From: UBA6059 sp965227155
GTDB lineage: Bacteria; Bacteroidota; Bacteroidia; Cytophagales; Cyclobacteriaceae
Length of the DNA: 64,000 bases
Assembly: GCA_965227155.1 (NCBI GenBank)
Contig: OZ245731.1
Span: 1,922,001 to 1,986,000, forward strand
Reading direction: 5' to 3'
Within the stretch, counting starts at the first letter, position 1. Every line of letters starts with the position of its first letter. Position numbers and translations under genes: made by a program. The notes beneath the pieces are model-generated. The model was given only the letters and a program-made list of their open reading frames with translations, made no database searches and was not told the origin of the DNA. Shown here in pieces: positions 41,796 to 54,200 of this stretch.

Positions 41796-44700
41796 TTAAC
41801 TACCTACCATTACAAAAGCACCCCAATAATAAGGCGATTCCCATTTGTCCTTGAGGCGCTTTTGCGCTTTTACAAAAGCTTCCTGCTTATTGCCGGTTTT
41901 AATCCACTCCTCATAAAAGAATGTCATCAGCTCCTGAGTAGCAGCATCGTCTACCGTCCACATTGACATGATGATGGATTCTGCACCGGCCACCTGAAAG
42001 GCTCTTTGCAAGCCATATACACCTTCTCCGTTGCTCACCTCGCCCAGGCCGGTTTCACAGGCTGATAAGACCACAAGATCAGTTTTATCGAGATTGAGGT
42101 TCATGGCTTCATAAGCGGTAAGGATGCCATCGTCTCCATCTTCAGAATCCTCAGTGATCATGCCTGCCGCCAGGAAGCTATTTGCTCCGGCGAGTATCAG
42201 TCCCGACCTTAGGAGTGGATTGGTCACATAGGAATCAATTTCACCGCCAGCTTCTTCCAGCTTTTCGGTTTCCAGAAAGAAACCATGCGTAGCAATATGC
42301 AGGGTAGAGGGGTTTTGTGCCTCCTTGAGTTTATTTTCAGTTGCTTCGTTGCTCAGGTAAGTCTCAGGCGTTTTCTCCAGGTTTTTAAAAATTTCAGCGA
42401 TGCTTTCGACCTCTTTTTTAGTGCCCGGTAATAATGCCATCAGGTTATTGCCGCTAACATACCGTTGCAGGTTACCTCTCAAGCCCCTGCTCAGAGAACC
42501 GCCACCCCGTGTATTGCCTACGGGTAATGCATCACCACCTCGGGGCCCACGGCCACCTCTTGTACCACGTACCCCACGGTCATCGCCGCGACCTTTACTG
42601 GCAGCATCAGCAACACTACTCGCCAGATCCTGCCGTGATTCGTCCGTTTCGAGCACCCCGTAATTGTAATTGGGGAAGCCAAAAAACAATGCTTTGTCCG
42701 TGGCCTCCTCCTGGCTAGTTTGAGCTTTTGCCAGCGTAAGATCCTTGCTGTTGGTTACCAATTGCAGATCGATCTCATCCAATAGGAAATTGCCGGTTTC
42801 AGAATTTAGCAGTGTATAGATGGAGATTTGATTGTACACCCCATCGGGTGAGAAATACACTTTTTCTATGCCTTCAAGCTTTCTGGATATCGGTTTCCAG
42901 AATAGGTTATAGGAATAATCTTCATTGACCTGGAACTTGATGGCATTACGGTAATTGGCCAGGAAGCGGGATTCCATTTGGGCCCCATTTCGAAGCACCA
43001 CCAATTCAGGCTGGTTCATTTCACCGGCCTTGAGGATAAGGGCAGCATAGTATACCTCATCCGTGTAGTCACCACCTTTTTCAGGCTTATAGCTTTTAAA
43101 TCGAATTATTTCAATAGCAGCCTCACCTATTTTCAGCTGATTTCTTACATCCTGCCATGTTTTGCGGCCCTGTGTGTACGTGCCTGCAAAAGCATCGGAG
43201 GCTTCACTCAGATCTTTTTCGAGCGCATTGGCCAGAGTGGTCAGCGAGTCGATTTTGGCATTGCGTGTATCCAAATCCTGGTCAGTAGAGCTGTAGAGTT
43301 TGGAGAGTTGCTCTTTCTGATCGATCCAATCAAAATATTTATTGAGGAGCGTAGTGTCTCCACTATTGACAATACTCTCCCTCACCTTGTTGGTGGCATA
43401 AAGCAATAACCCTTTGGTGGCCAGCTGGTAATCATACATCAGTCCCAGAAGCGGCTCTTCATCCCTACTCCTTGCAAATAAAAAGCTATTGAACTGCTCA
43501 AAAGCAGGTTTCAATTTGTTGGTATAAAACTTGGTCTTTTCTTCCTCACTCAGCGTAGGGAAATAGGATTCGAGCTGTTGGAAATAATTGTCAAAAACCT
43601 CCAGGTAATAGCTCTCGGCATCTTCCATTTTTTCCTGCGACCACTGGTTGATCGCCAATTTTAAAGTGATGCGGGCGTACTCCGGGTGAAACTCCCCAAG
43701 CTCAGATTTTACAATGCGCTGGGCATTTTTCAGGTATTCTTCACCTGTTTCATCCATGCCCTTCATCATGTAGATTTCAGCTATGTTGTAAAGAGTTTTG
43801 GCATATGCCTCACTTTTGTCGCCGGTAAGCAGTTTAAAGCCATCGGAGGATTGTACTGCAAATGTTAAAGCCTCATCAAGTGCGCCACGCTCTTTGTAAA
43901 TATTGGACAGGTTATTTAGCAGGTTAAAGTAATCGAAAGTCTCCTGAGCACCTCCGGCTTCCAGGATAGCCATAGCCTCTTTATATTTCTCTTCAGCTCC
44001 GTCCAGATCATCTTTCATACGCAAGATCAGCCCTAATCCTGTAAGGCTTATGGCCTCACTGTAGGTGCCGGGGCCATATACTTCCTGTACCAGCTGTATG
44101 GCTTCCCGTATGCTTTCTTCTGCGGCCTCATAATTGCCAATGGATAGGTAAACACTGGCAATATTATTTTTAAGCAGGTTCAAAATATCCTCGTTTTCTC
44201 CGGGCAGCCTATTGATAATGCTTAATGCCTCGGTTAACGTTTTTTCTGCTTCCGGGTATTTGCCCTGTGCCTGGTAAAAAAGGCTGATATCGCTCAAAGC
44301 GGTAGCATTTTCCCTGGTAGCATACATACCCAGGCGGTCATATGCTGCAACTGCATCAGCGTAATAGTTATCTGCCCGGCGGTTGGAGCCCATTTCCGCA
44401 TAAAGAAAGCCTAGCTGTTTTAAAACCCGTGGGTATTCCGGGTCGTTTTCATCCACCTGGCGACTTAGGGGGCGAAGTAAGCGGATTCCTTCCTTGAGGT
44501 CTTCATAATCTTTGGTGTAGCCATAGTGCGTTGCCAGATTAAGTGCTGTAGCCACATATTTGGGGCTGCGGGCACCATATTTTTTGCGGTCGCTATCTAA
44601 AATTTGTAAATAATACTTTTCTGCATCATCATAAAGGCCCAATTCATCAGCGTACTGGGCTAGCAAGAACACGATATTTTTAATGCCTTCTTCATTTTCT

Positions 44701-45008
44701 GGGTCAACTTTTTGGCGCAGTTCATATTCCTGCAGGGAGTATTCATAGGCTGTGGGTGTTTCTCCATAATAATAATATGCCTCTGAAAGGAAGGAATACA
44801 TCAGCGCAGTGAGGGTATCCTGCTTGGGTTCAAAGAGAGTTAGAATTCTTTCTTCTTCATTGAGAATGCCGTCATAGTCATAGTCATTATAGTAACCTTC
44901 AAGGTCATTATAGAGCTTTTTGGCCTCTTTGTTTTGAAACTCATATTGTGCCGTAGCAGCAAAGCTGAGCAAGAGAAATGGGAGGGCGAGCAGCGTTAAT
45001 TTTTTCAT
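41796..45008 (-). CDS. Secreted TPR-CHAT caspase-like protein
   Basis: The 1070-residue protein has a signal peptide (KKLTLLALPFLLLSFAATAQ). About 520 residues of tetratricopeptide repeats follow, for example EAEKTLTEALSIINRLPGE and AEESIREAIQLVQEVYGPG. The C-terminal 400 residues form a CHAT domain, a caspase-like fold of clan CD. The likely catalytic pair is the His of LHIATHGFFL (about H908) and the Cys of VLSACETGLGEVSNGEGVYG (about C984). Between them and the TPR part is a glycine-arginine-rich insert (about residues 790-842), reading GRGDDRGVRGTRGGRGPRGG in part. Export through the signal peptide would place the protease outside the cytoplasm. It is divergent from the giant gene, with 264 bases between the starts, and is followed by a small lipoprotein gene. 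Specificity is unknown. Confidence 0.9.
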   Translation of the reverse strand: MKKLTLLALPFLLLSFAATAQYEFQNKEAKKLYNDLEGYYNDYDYDGILNEEERILTLFEPKQDTLTALMYSFLSEAYYYYGETPTAYEYSLQEYELRQKVDPENEEGIKNIVFLLAQYADELGLYDDAEKYYLQILDSDRKKYGARSPKYVATALNLATHYGYTKDYEDLKEGIRLLRPLSRQVDENDPEYPRVLKQLGFLYAEMGSNRRADNYYADAVAAYDRLGMYATRENATALSDISLFYQAQGKYPEAEKTLTEALSIINRLPGENEDILNLLKNNIASVYLSIGNYEAAEESIREAIQLVQEVYGPGTYSEAISLTGLGLILRMKDDLDGAEEKYKEAMAILEAGGAQETFDYFNLLNNLSNIYKERGALDEALTFAVQSSDGFKLLTGDKSEAYAKTLYNIAEIYMMKGMDETGEEYLKNAQRIVKSELGEFHPEYARITLKLAINQWSQEKMEDAESYYLEVFDNYFQQLESYFPTLSEEEKTKFYTNKLKPAFEQFNSFLFARSRDEEPLLGLMYDYQLATKGLLLYATNKVRESIVNSGDTTLLNKYFDWIDQKEQLSKLYSSTDQDLDTRNAKIDSLTTLANALEKDLSEASDAFAGTYTQGRKTWQDVRNQLKIGEAAIEIIRFKSYKPEKGGDYTDEVYYAALILKAGEMNQPELVVLRNGAQMESRFLANYRNAIKFQVNEDYSYNLFWKPISRKLEGIEKVYFSPDGVYNQISIYTLLNSETGNFLLDEIDLQLVTNSKDLTLAKAQTSQEEATDKALFFGFPNYNYGVLETDESRQDLASSVADAASKGRGDDRGVRGTRGGRGPRGGDALPVGNTRGGGSLSRGLRGNLQRYVSGNNLMALLPGTKKEVESIAEIFKNLEKTPETYLSNEATENKLKEAQNPSTLHIATHGFFLETEKLEEAGGEIDSYVTNPLLRSGLILAGANSFLAAGMITEDSEDGDDGILTAYEAMNLNLDKTDLVVLSACETGLGEVSNGEGVYGLQRAFQVAGAESIIMSMWTVDDAATQELMTFFYEEWIKTGNKQEAFVKAQKRLKDKWESPYYWGAFVMVGS

Positions 45009-45272
45009 AATAAAGCACTTTACAGGCTAAAGATATAAAAATTTTGATTGGATTATTCCTTCAAGAAATTGAACGAATCAACAAAAGTGACTAATCGCTC
45101 TTAAGAGTGAATTTGTCGAAAAACATGAATTAAATGCATTTTTCCGTGCCTCAGAAAGCTTGGTCTTATTATATTAACGAGTCATTTTGTTCTGTTTGCT
45201 GGACTGTCTCTTAACCTTCCTTTAAATAGTACAATCACTTGTACGTCAAGTTTAAACTTACCTAACCAAAGT
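45009..45272. other. Divergent intergenic region between the CHAT gene and the giant gene
   Basis: The 264 bases carry no coding frame I trust. The stretch CTCTTAAGAGTGAATTTGTCG and a nearby AT-rich part are seen, but I could not find a convincing -33/-7 promoter pair. It must hold promoters for both genes, so the two could be co-regulated. Confidence 0.5.
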
Positions 45273-48200
45273 ATGGGAAAAATTACATTTTGTTTACCCC
45301 TCTATAGAATTCTTTTTTGGCTTCTTTTAATGTTTCCGTCACTTTCCCGGGCACAAGGGCATACCTACTCTGTTACCAATCTTAATGACTCAGGTTCAGG
45401 TTCTTTGAGGCAAGCTATATTGGATGCCAATGCCAATGCAGGAGCTACATCGGGGGATCCTCACGTAATTGACTTTACAGTTACAGGACAAGTAGATTTG
45501 ATTGCCCAATTACCATCCTTATCTAATCATATTACCATTACAGGCCATGCAGATGGAAACACTTTAAACAACGCTTCTGTATTAACCGAATTCAGAATTC
45601 TTAATATTGGTAACTACTCAGTATCATTAGAAAACTTAATACTAACAAATGCTGTCTCCTCAAGTGATATTAGTGGCTTGGCACTAAATATGTCATCTGG
45701 TGGTACTTTGGTAATGAATAATTGTGTGATTTCGGGTACAAATGGCACTGGAAGTGCTGGCAGATTTGGATTAGCACTTTACACTGAGGGGGGTGTAAAC
45801 GCTACGATCAACAATTGCTCATTTATCAACAATCATACGACCAGAGCATCTGGAGGATTTGGAGGTATCACTTTCCGTGGAGGAACAGCCACATTAACGA
45901 ATTGCACTATTGCAGACAACACTGGAGCAGGTCAGGGCGCGGGAATGTTTGTTTGGGATGGCACAGTAAATGTGGTCAACACCACAATTGTCAATAATAC
46001 TTCGAATCCTAATCAAGCGGGCGGTATCTATGTGCAAGGGGGTACATTGAATATGACTAATACAATTGTTGCCAACAATTCAGGATCCTCTGATATTGTG
46101 AATAATAATATAATTGGAACAAATAATAATAATCTGGTAGAATCCTGTTCAGGTACAGGAACGTGTCCTTCATGGGCTCATTCGGTGGACCCACAACTGG
46201 CTACTTTGGCTACCTGTGGCATTCAATCTTATTATCCTTTGACTACAGGTAGCCCTGCCATCAATGCCGGAACGACTACCGGAGCACCGACAGAAGACAT
46301 CTGTGGTACCGCATGGACAACACCGGCCTCACCGAATATTGGTTCCAGCAGTGAACAGTTTGACCCCAATTATGCCCTTAACTTTGATGGTACCAATGAA
46401 TATGTTAGGATAACACATAGCGATGCTTTGACATTAGATGACTTCACAATTGAGGCATGGATAAAAACATCGCAGACAGCAGCAAGTTATCGGCGCATAA
46501 TTACCAAACCTTTCGGAGGAGGGCAGAATTATTCCCTGGCTGTACATAATGGAAAAGCACACGTTCGTTTTGACCCCTCCGCAAGTGCAGAGAGCAGTTT
46601 TAACGTCAATGATGGCTCATGGCATCACCTGGCAGGGGTATTTGATAATGCCAATAATACATTAACCGTTTATGTAGATGGAGTGCTGGCTAGTCAGACA
46701 AACCCTACTACTACACCAACTACAGGTACAGAAGATTTGTATATTGGAAACTTCAATGACAGTTTTTCACAATATTTTGAGGGAGAAATTGATGAAGTCA
46801 GGATATGGAATGTACCTCGTAGTGCTACTGAAATCCAAAACTTTAAAGATCAGGAACTTACAGGCGGCGAACCTGGGTTAGTAGCCTATTACGATTTTTC
46901 AGACGGACCTGGCTCTAGCACACTTTCTGATCAATCGATCAATAGTTTAAATGGTACTCTTACCAGTATGGATCCTGCCAACGATTGGATTGCAGCAAGT
47001 CATGGAGTGGTTTTTACAGAGGATACCAATGCGCCTATTCCCGTGATCACCAGCTCTGAGTCTGGCACTACGGCTATAAGTCCGATCCCTGTCACGATTA
47101 CCTTTGATGAGGTGGTTATCAATTTTGTAGTGAGTGATTTATTAGTATCTGGAGGGACGGCCTCTAACCTAGCTACTACGGATAATGTAACCTGGACAGC
47201 TGACATTACGCCCTTTACCGGCACAACGGTTACTGTTGACCTACCTGCCAGCACTGTTACGGACCTTGCTGCAAATGATAATGTAGCGTCTAATCAATTT
47301 AGTGTTGAATTCATAGTTCCGGAAAATGTATTGGATTTTGCTGGTGATAATGATTTTGTCTCGGTTACACGCAACCAATTACTTTCTGGTATCACCTTCG
47401 AGGCTTGGGTAAAGACCGTTTCTACTGATGCTACCTCTGATTATGAAGGCAATTCGGCTTTAAATATTATAGGTGATAATACAAATGAAGTGGGATTGAG
47501 TTTTGGTATTACCAATGGGATTTTGGAGATGCATCACTATAACGGAGCCTGGCAATCCCTTACAGGTAGCACAGCTGTCAATGATGGTAATTGGCATCAC
47601 GTAGCAATGACGCATGAACCTTCATCAGGCATTGTTAATTTATATGTAGATGGAAGTTTAGATGCAACTGCAACTATAAACTGGTCAACCAACCCTGACT
47701 ATCATAGTTATAATCGAATTGGAGCTGGTTATAACGGCACAGCCACCGAGGGAGATTATTTTCAAGGGCAGCTGGACAATCTTAGAATTTGGAACCTGGT
47801 AAGATCCGAAAGTGAGATTATTGCCAATTTAACTACTCAGATACTGTCAGCTCCCGGGCTATCTGCAGCTTATGACTTTAATAGCTCATCCGGTACAGCA
47901 TTGACAGATATTACTGGTAATGGAAATTCTGGCACACTTAATAATTTCGCACTTGCGGGAGTTTCATCCAACTGGCTCACTTCCACAGTGCCCACTTGCT
48001 TCCCAAATGGTAAATTTATCGGTACATCAAATAGCGACTGGAACAATACTGCCAACTGGTGTGGTGGCGTGGTGCCACCGGTCAGCAATGTAACTGTAGA
48101 CATTGTTATCTCAGAGGATGCTGCCATCACCGAGACCCAAGACCTGGTGCTGGACAATAATAATTTCATTGTGCAGTCAGGAGCAAGGCTGGATGTAGAC

Positions 48201-51200
48201 TTGAGTACCAATGGTGTAAACCTGCAAAATGGAGCCACCTTTACCAATAATGGAACAGTATTCTTTGCATCGGGGACACAGATCAACGACCCTAATGGCG
48301 ATTTTATCAATAATGGTCTTATAACTGGTTTTGGCACCTTTAATAATAATTTTATCAATCAGGCGCCTGGTACGGTAGCACCGGGTGCTTCGCCGGGTTG
48401 TACCGATTTTGTGGCAGATTTCACCAATATTGGAATACTCGAAATTGACGTGGATGGTACCACGCCTTGCACAGAGCATGATCAATTGACTGTTGGTGGT
48501 ACTGCAAATCTGGGAGGCACTTTAAATGTGACGCTGGGTTATACACCATCAAATGGTGATGAGATCGTAATCATAGATGCTTCGACAATATCAGGAACAT
48601 TCGCTACCGTGAATTTGCCCAATTCAGATTGGTCGATCCAGTATGATTCCCCAAATGCCGGGCAGGTAAGTCTGTTTTATGTTGATCCAACAGCACCTTT
48701 CGTCAGCAGTACCGAACCCGCCACAACAAACTTATCCCCAATACCGGTTACCGTGGATTTTCCTGGTTCTGTGCTAGACTTTGAGCTGGCTGATATTACG
48801 GTTACCAATGGTGTTGCTGCTAACCTGAACACATCAGATAATATAAGTTATACGATAGATGTCTTTCCTTTAAATAATGGACTTGTAACCGCACAGTTGG
48901 CGGCGGGTGTTGCTAGTGGCAATCTCGAATCCAACCTTTTTACCATAACTTCTACAGTTCCAAATAATGCACTTGCAACAGGTGGCACTACTGATTATTT
49001 ACGGGCTTTAACCTCTGACCTTTCCTTTACTCCAAATGATGAGGTGGATGATTATACTATTGAGGCTTGGTTCAAAAGTTCAGAAGTGACTGCACTCAAA
49101 ACAATTGTTGGATTTACAGGTGATAATGGAAGTTCTGTTGAGCCTCATTTACAAATTAGTATTGAGAATGGTCAACTTAGGGTTCTTGTTCGAGCCAGTT
49201 CTAGTAGCTATTTTGTGGATATCTCCGGAGGTACAGTGATAGCAGATCAATGGCATCATACTGCATTAACTAAATCTGGTAGTGACTATCGCGTTTATCT
49301 GGACGGAGTTGAGGTAGTACAATCCATAGGGGTTAGTATTCCCAATGACCCGCTTGACTTTAGCGATCGAAATTATTTTTTAGTAGGTGCAGGATGGAAC
49401 GTAACATCGGTACAAACCAGCACAATACTGCCTGGAGATGTAGATGATGTCAGGGTTTGGAATGTAGCCCGGTCAGCTGCTGATATCGCGAATTTCCGTT
49501 TTGCCAAATTAGACCCAACGGTGGAGACTAACCTTACTACCTATTATACCTTCGATCAGGATGCCGGATCGGGTGCAGCGGCAGACCTTACAGGTAACAG
49601 TGGGGCCAGTGGTACACTGTTTGGCACTGCCGATTATGTTGCTTCGGGAGCTCAAATACCTCCTGGACCTTCTGTATTCAATGCAACACAGGTTACTGCC
49701 AATTCGCTAATAGTAGATTATACGGCTCCTGCAGAAGCCATTGATATCCTCGTAGATGTATCCAGTGACCCTACTTTTGCCACAGACCTGAGAGCTACAG
49801 ATGTATCCGTTGGCACCATGGGATCAGCAACTGTCAATGTTGCTCCAGACCTTACCCCGGGCACCCAGTACTATTATCGCGCCAAAGCACTTTACCCCGG
49901 TGGTGCAGAGAGTGATTATGTGGTGTCCAATGCCTTTATGATTACCCCGGGTAATGCGCTGGATTTTGATGGCACGGATGATCAGGTGGTTACATCAAAC
50001 TACAGTCATTCTGAAGAATTCACCTATGACTTTTGGATAAAAACTGAAAGTCTTTCAACACCCATTTTATCTGGTTCAGGTACTGACTATGTTCAGATTG
50101 GAGTTAATTCATTTGGGGCACTTAAATATGATGGATCTTCTGGAGGAAATACCGATTTCTATGAGGGTACAATAACTATTAATAATGGGAGATGGCATCA
50201 TGTAGCGCTTACCAGGGATTTTAGTAGTATAAAAGTCTATATCGATGGAGTAGAAGACACACCATTTTCTGCACCAGTCCAGGATATTTCAGCTGGGTTT
50301 TTCTCTGGTAATTTGCAAATTGGAACAGACAACTTACAATCTACCTATTTCAATGGCCAATTGGATGAACTTAGAATTTGGAGTGAATCAAAAAGTGAAG
50401 ATGAAATCCAGGAACTTATATTTAAGGAGGTAGTCGGCAATAATACTGCATTGATTGGCTATTATCAATTTGATGAATCCACGGGATCAACTTTAACTGA
50501 CCTTACAAGCAACGGAAATGACGGAACCTGGAGTGGATCTGGCGGCAGCAATACAACGCCCAACTGGGTTAGTTCAGGTGCACTTGCTCCTCTCCAATAC
50601 CAAATTTCCGAAGCGTCAGACCAGGGTTTTAGGGTCAACTGGCAAAGAACATTCTCCGCAGGTAATATTTATGTGGATATGAATGATGCTTCCGATTTTA
50701 CGGGAACCATGGTGGTCGATAATGTTCTGGTAGGAGATGGGCAGGATACCACGGGTACGGTAACCGCTGCTTTAAATGCCAACCAGGAATATTTTGCTCG
50801 TATTTATATCCAGGATGGCGATTATCAAAGTCCCTACTCGGAAACAATAAGCTTTTATAGTGGACCTGGTAACGCACTGGATTTTGATGGGATAAATGAT
50901 AAAGTAGTAACTACCTACACCTTAAATAACAGTGGCGACTATACGCTTGAAGCTTGGTTTAAAGATGAAGCCGGAGTGGCAGGAAACAAAGTTATTTTAT
51001 CAGGTGGGGATACGTGGTGGCTGGGAACATTAACCACCTCTGGTGTATTGAGATTCACGGTGGCTGCCGGCCAAGAAATTGATGGAAGTGTTAACGTAAG
51101 AGATGATGCATGGCATCATGTTGCTGTTACAAAAGTGGGAACCACCTACAGCTTATACCTTGATGGTATCTTAGAAGCAGGACCAGCTGTGCTCACTCCG

Positions 51201-54200
51201 GTAGGTAATAATCCGATACAAATTGGATCAATACAAACTACCACTTTTGAATGGACCGGGGAACTGGATGAAATCAGAATTTGGGAAACGGAAAGATCAT
51301 TAGCAGAGATACAGGAGACACAGTTTTCAACATTATCAGGTATCGAAAACGGTCTTACCGCCTACTACCGCTTTGATGAAGGAGAGGCTGGCAGTACCAA
51401 TACTGGAGTAACAATTCTTACTGATTTGTCTGGAAATAATGATGGCAATCTTCAAGGCCCTTTCGCATTGGCAGGCATCACCTCCAACTGGGTCACCTCA
51501 GCTGCGCTTACAAGTACTACAGCACCTAATGCCCCAGATAGCCTGATTGTCTACCGTACTTCAGCTACCGAGCTGACCTTCGAGTGGCAGGATCAGTCTA
51601 ATGACGAGACAGGGTTTATCATCGAGCGGGCTGATGATGAAACCTTTACCACCAACGTAACTACTGTGGGTACCACCGCAGCTAATGTTACTTCAGCGGT
51701 ATTTGATCTAGGTGCCGATCAGGCTTATTATTTCCGTGTAGTGGCCAATAACGCTAATGGCACTGCTGCTTCACCCGTAGAGTTTGGTACTACAGAATTG
51801 CATCCTGGCTATGCAATGACCTTTGTCAATGGCACTGACAGAGTGAATGTGGCTAATCCTTCTCAGTTTAATGGCAATACCATCACTGCGGAAGCTTGGA
51901 TTAAAACGAGCAAAGCATCAGGCTTGGGTCGAGTAGTTGTCCAGGGAGATGGTACCAATCAGCGTTGGTCCTTAGGAATTAATTGGCCTGGATTCGAAGG
52001 AAAAGCGGTAGCTGTAATGGTCGGCTCAACTACCAATGCGATTGTTACCGGTACTTCTGATGTTAATGATGGTTTGTGGCATCACGTAGCTGGCACCTAT
52101 AATCTCTCTACTGGTGAAACAAAAATATATGTAGATGGCCAACTTGAGAATACAGACTTTGCTGTAGGGACGCCACATGGTGGTACTTTTACGGTAATTG
52201 GCAACACCGGGGGAGGCATAGATAATCAAGAATTAGACGGGGAGATTGATGAGCTAAGAATTTGGGACATTGTTAAAACAGATTTCTCGGATCGATTCAC
52301 TCCCATTGATGGGAACGAGACGAACCTCATAAGCTATTACTCATTTGATGAGAATAATGCGGGAGGAACAGTCTTTGATCGCAGTGTGAATCAGAATAAT
52401 GGTACACCTGTAAACTCACAGCCTTATACCTTATCAGGTGCCATTGCCCCTTCAGGACTTGTCGCCACAGATATCTCCAACAACCAGATCGACCTTACCT
52501 GGCAGGAGAATATTGATAATGAAACAGGGTTTGTAATCGAACGATCTGCAACTGCAGACTTTGCTGTAATCGATCAGACATTCAATGTTGGAGCCAACAC
52601 AACCACCTATACGGATGTTACCGGATTTACAGTAGATGAAGATTATTATTACAGGGTACGTGCGGAACTTCCCGGTGCAGTGGCATCTGGCTTTACACCC
52701 ATAGAAGCTGCTACCACTAAGCTTTTGCCGGGTAATGCACTGAGTTTTGATGGGATAAATAATGAGGTAATTATTGAAGAATCTGAAAGCGATTATATTC
52801 ACCAAACAGGCATATTCTCAATTGAGTTTTGGCTAAAGGTTGATCAGCTTGCCACACAGGATCAATTAATAATTGGAAATGCATATCAAGGCTCTGATGT
52901 TGGATTCTTTGTTGACTACAATAATAATATTCAGGCATCTCAGTCATTGGGAATATTTATAAGTCTAGGTGGTGGACAACTGATTTCCAGTGGATATACC
53001 GGTGCTAATTATGTGAATGACAACTTATGGCACCATTATGCTATCGTTGGAGATGGCTCAACTGTGGTTATTTATAAAGACGGTGATGCCGGAACAGGTT
53101 TAGGAAGCTTGAGTACATCATCAGTTATAACCGCAACCAATCGATTAGCTATTGGAGGTGCTGATGCGACAACATTTTATAATCTTGAAGGAGAAGTTGA
53201 TGAAGTAAGGCTCTGGAATACAGCAAGAACACAATCCCAAATCGCCAACAACCAAAACAAAGAACTTACCGGCACTGAGCCCGGACTGGTAGCATATTAT
53301 CAATTTGATGAAGAAACAGGTACGGAAGTATGGGACCGTACGGCCAATTTAAACAATGGTACCAACAATGGTGCTACAATCGTAGCTTCTGGGGCTATGT
53401 CGGGCGACATTCCGCAGGCACCTACTGAGGTTATTGCCTACAAAATATCCGATACTCAAATCCAGATTGAATGGACTGATATTTCCGGAGAGGCGGGTTA
53501 CCGTATTCTGGCGGCTGACGATTTTGGTTTCTTTGCCAACGCTCGGCAGGTGGGTGAAGTGGGTGCTGATGTGACTTCATTTGTGCATAATGTGGGGGTC
53601 GATGAGAGTAACTTTTATCAGGTACTATCCTATTCAGGCCCTAACGTGGTGCCTTCCGATACCACTTTTGCTACTACCAGGGATTATCCCTATACTGCAC
53701 TCGAGTTTGATGGTGTAACTGATTATTTCAGTGCCTCAGTTGATCCTACAATTCAGTTTGCGCCAGCAGATCCATTTACAATTTCTTTTTGGATAAAGAC
53801 TACAAACCCTGTTCTGCAAACTATTTTATCCAATAATTTTAATGTAGGGTATAAAGTATCTACCCAAAATGGAAATATTATTTGGGAGTTTGGAACTGGA
53901 GTAAATGTTATTGAAATACAATCCAATACGACCAATATCGCTGATGGCGATTGGCACCATGTAGCGATAAGCTACAATGGGTCTGAGGCAGCCGCCGGTG
54001 TTTCTTTCTTTATTGATGGATTAGCGCAATCTACTTTACTGTCTACGGATCAACTAGCTGCAACGCTAAGCTATGGTACGGATCCATTAACCATAGGTGC
54101 ATGGGATGGAGGTATTCTGCCTTTTACTGGCACACTTGATGAAATAAAGATCTACAACTTTGAAAAAACCGATCATAGTGATCGTGATTTAAGAACTTCA

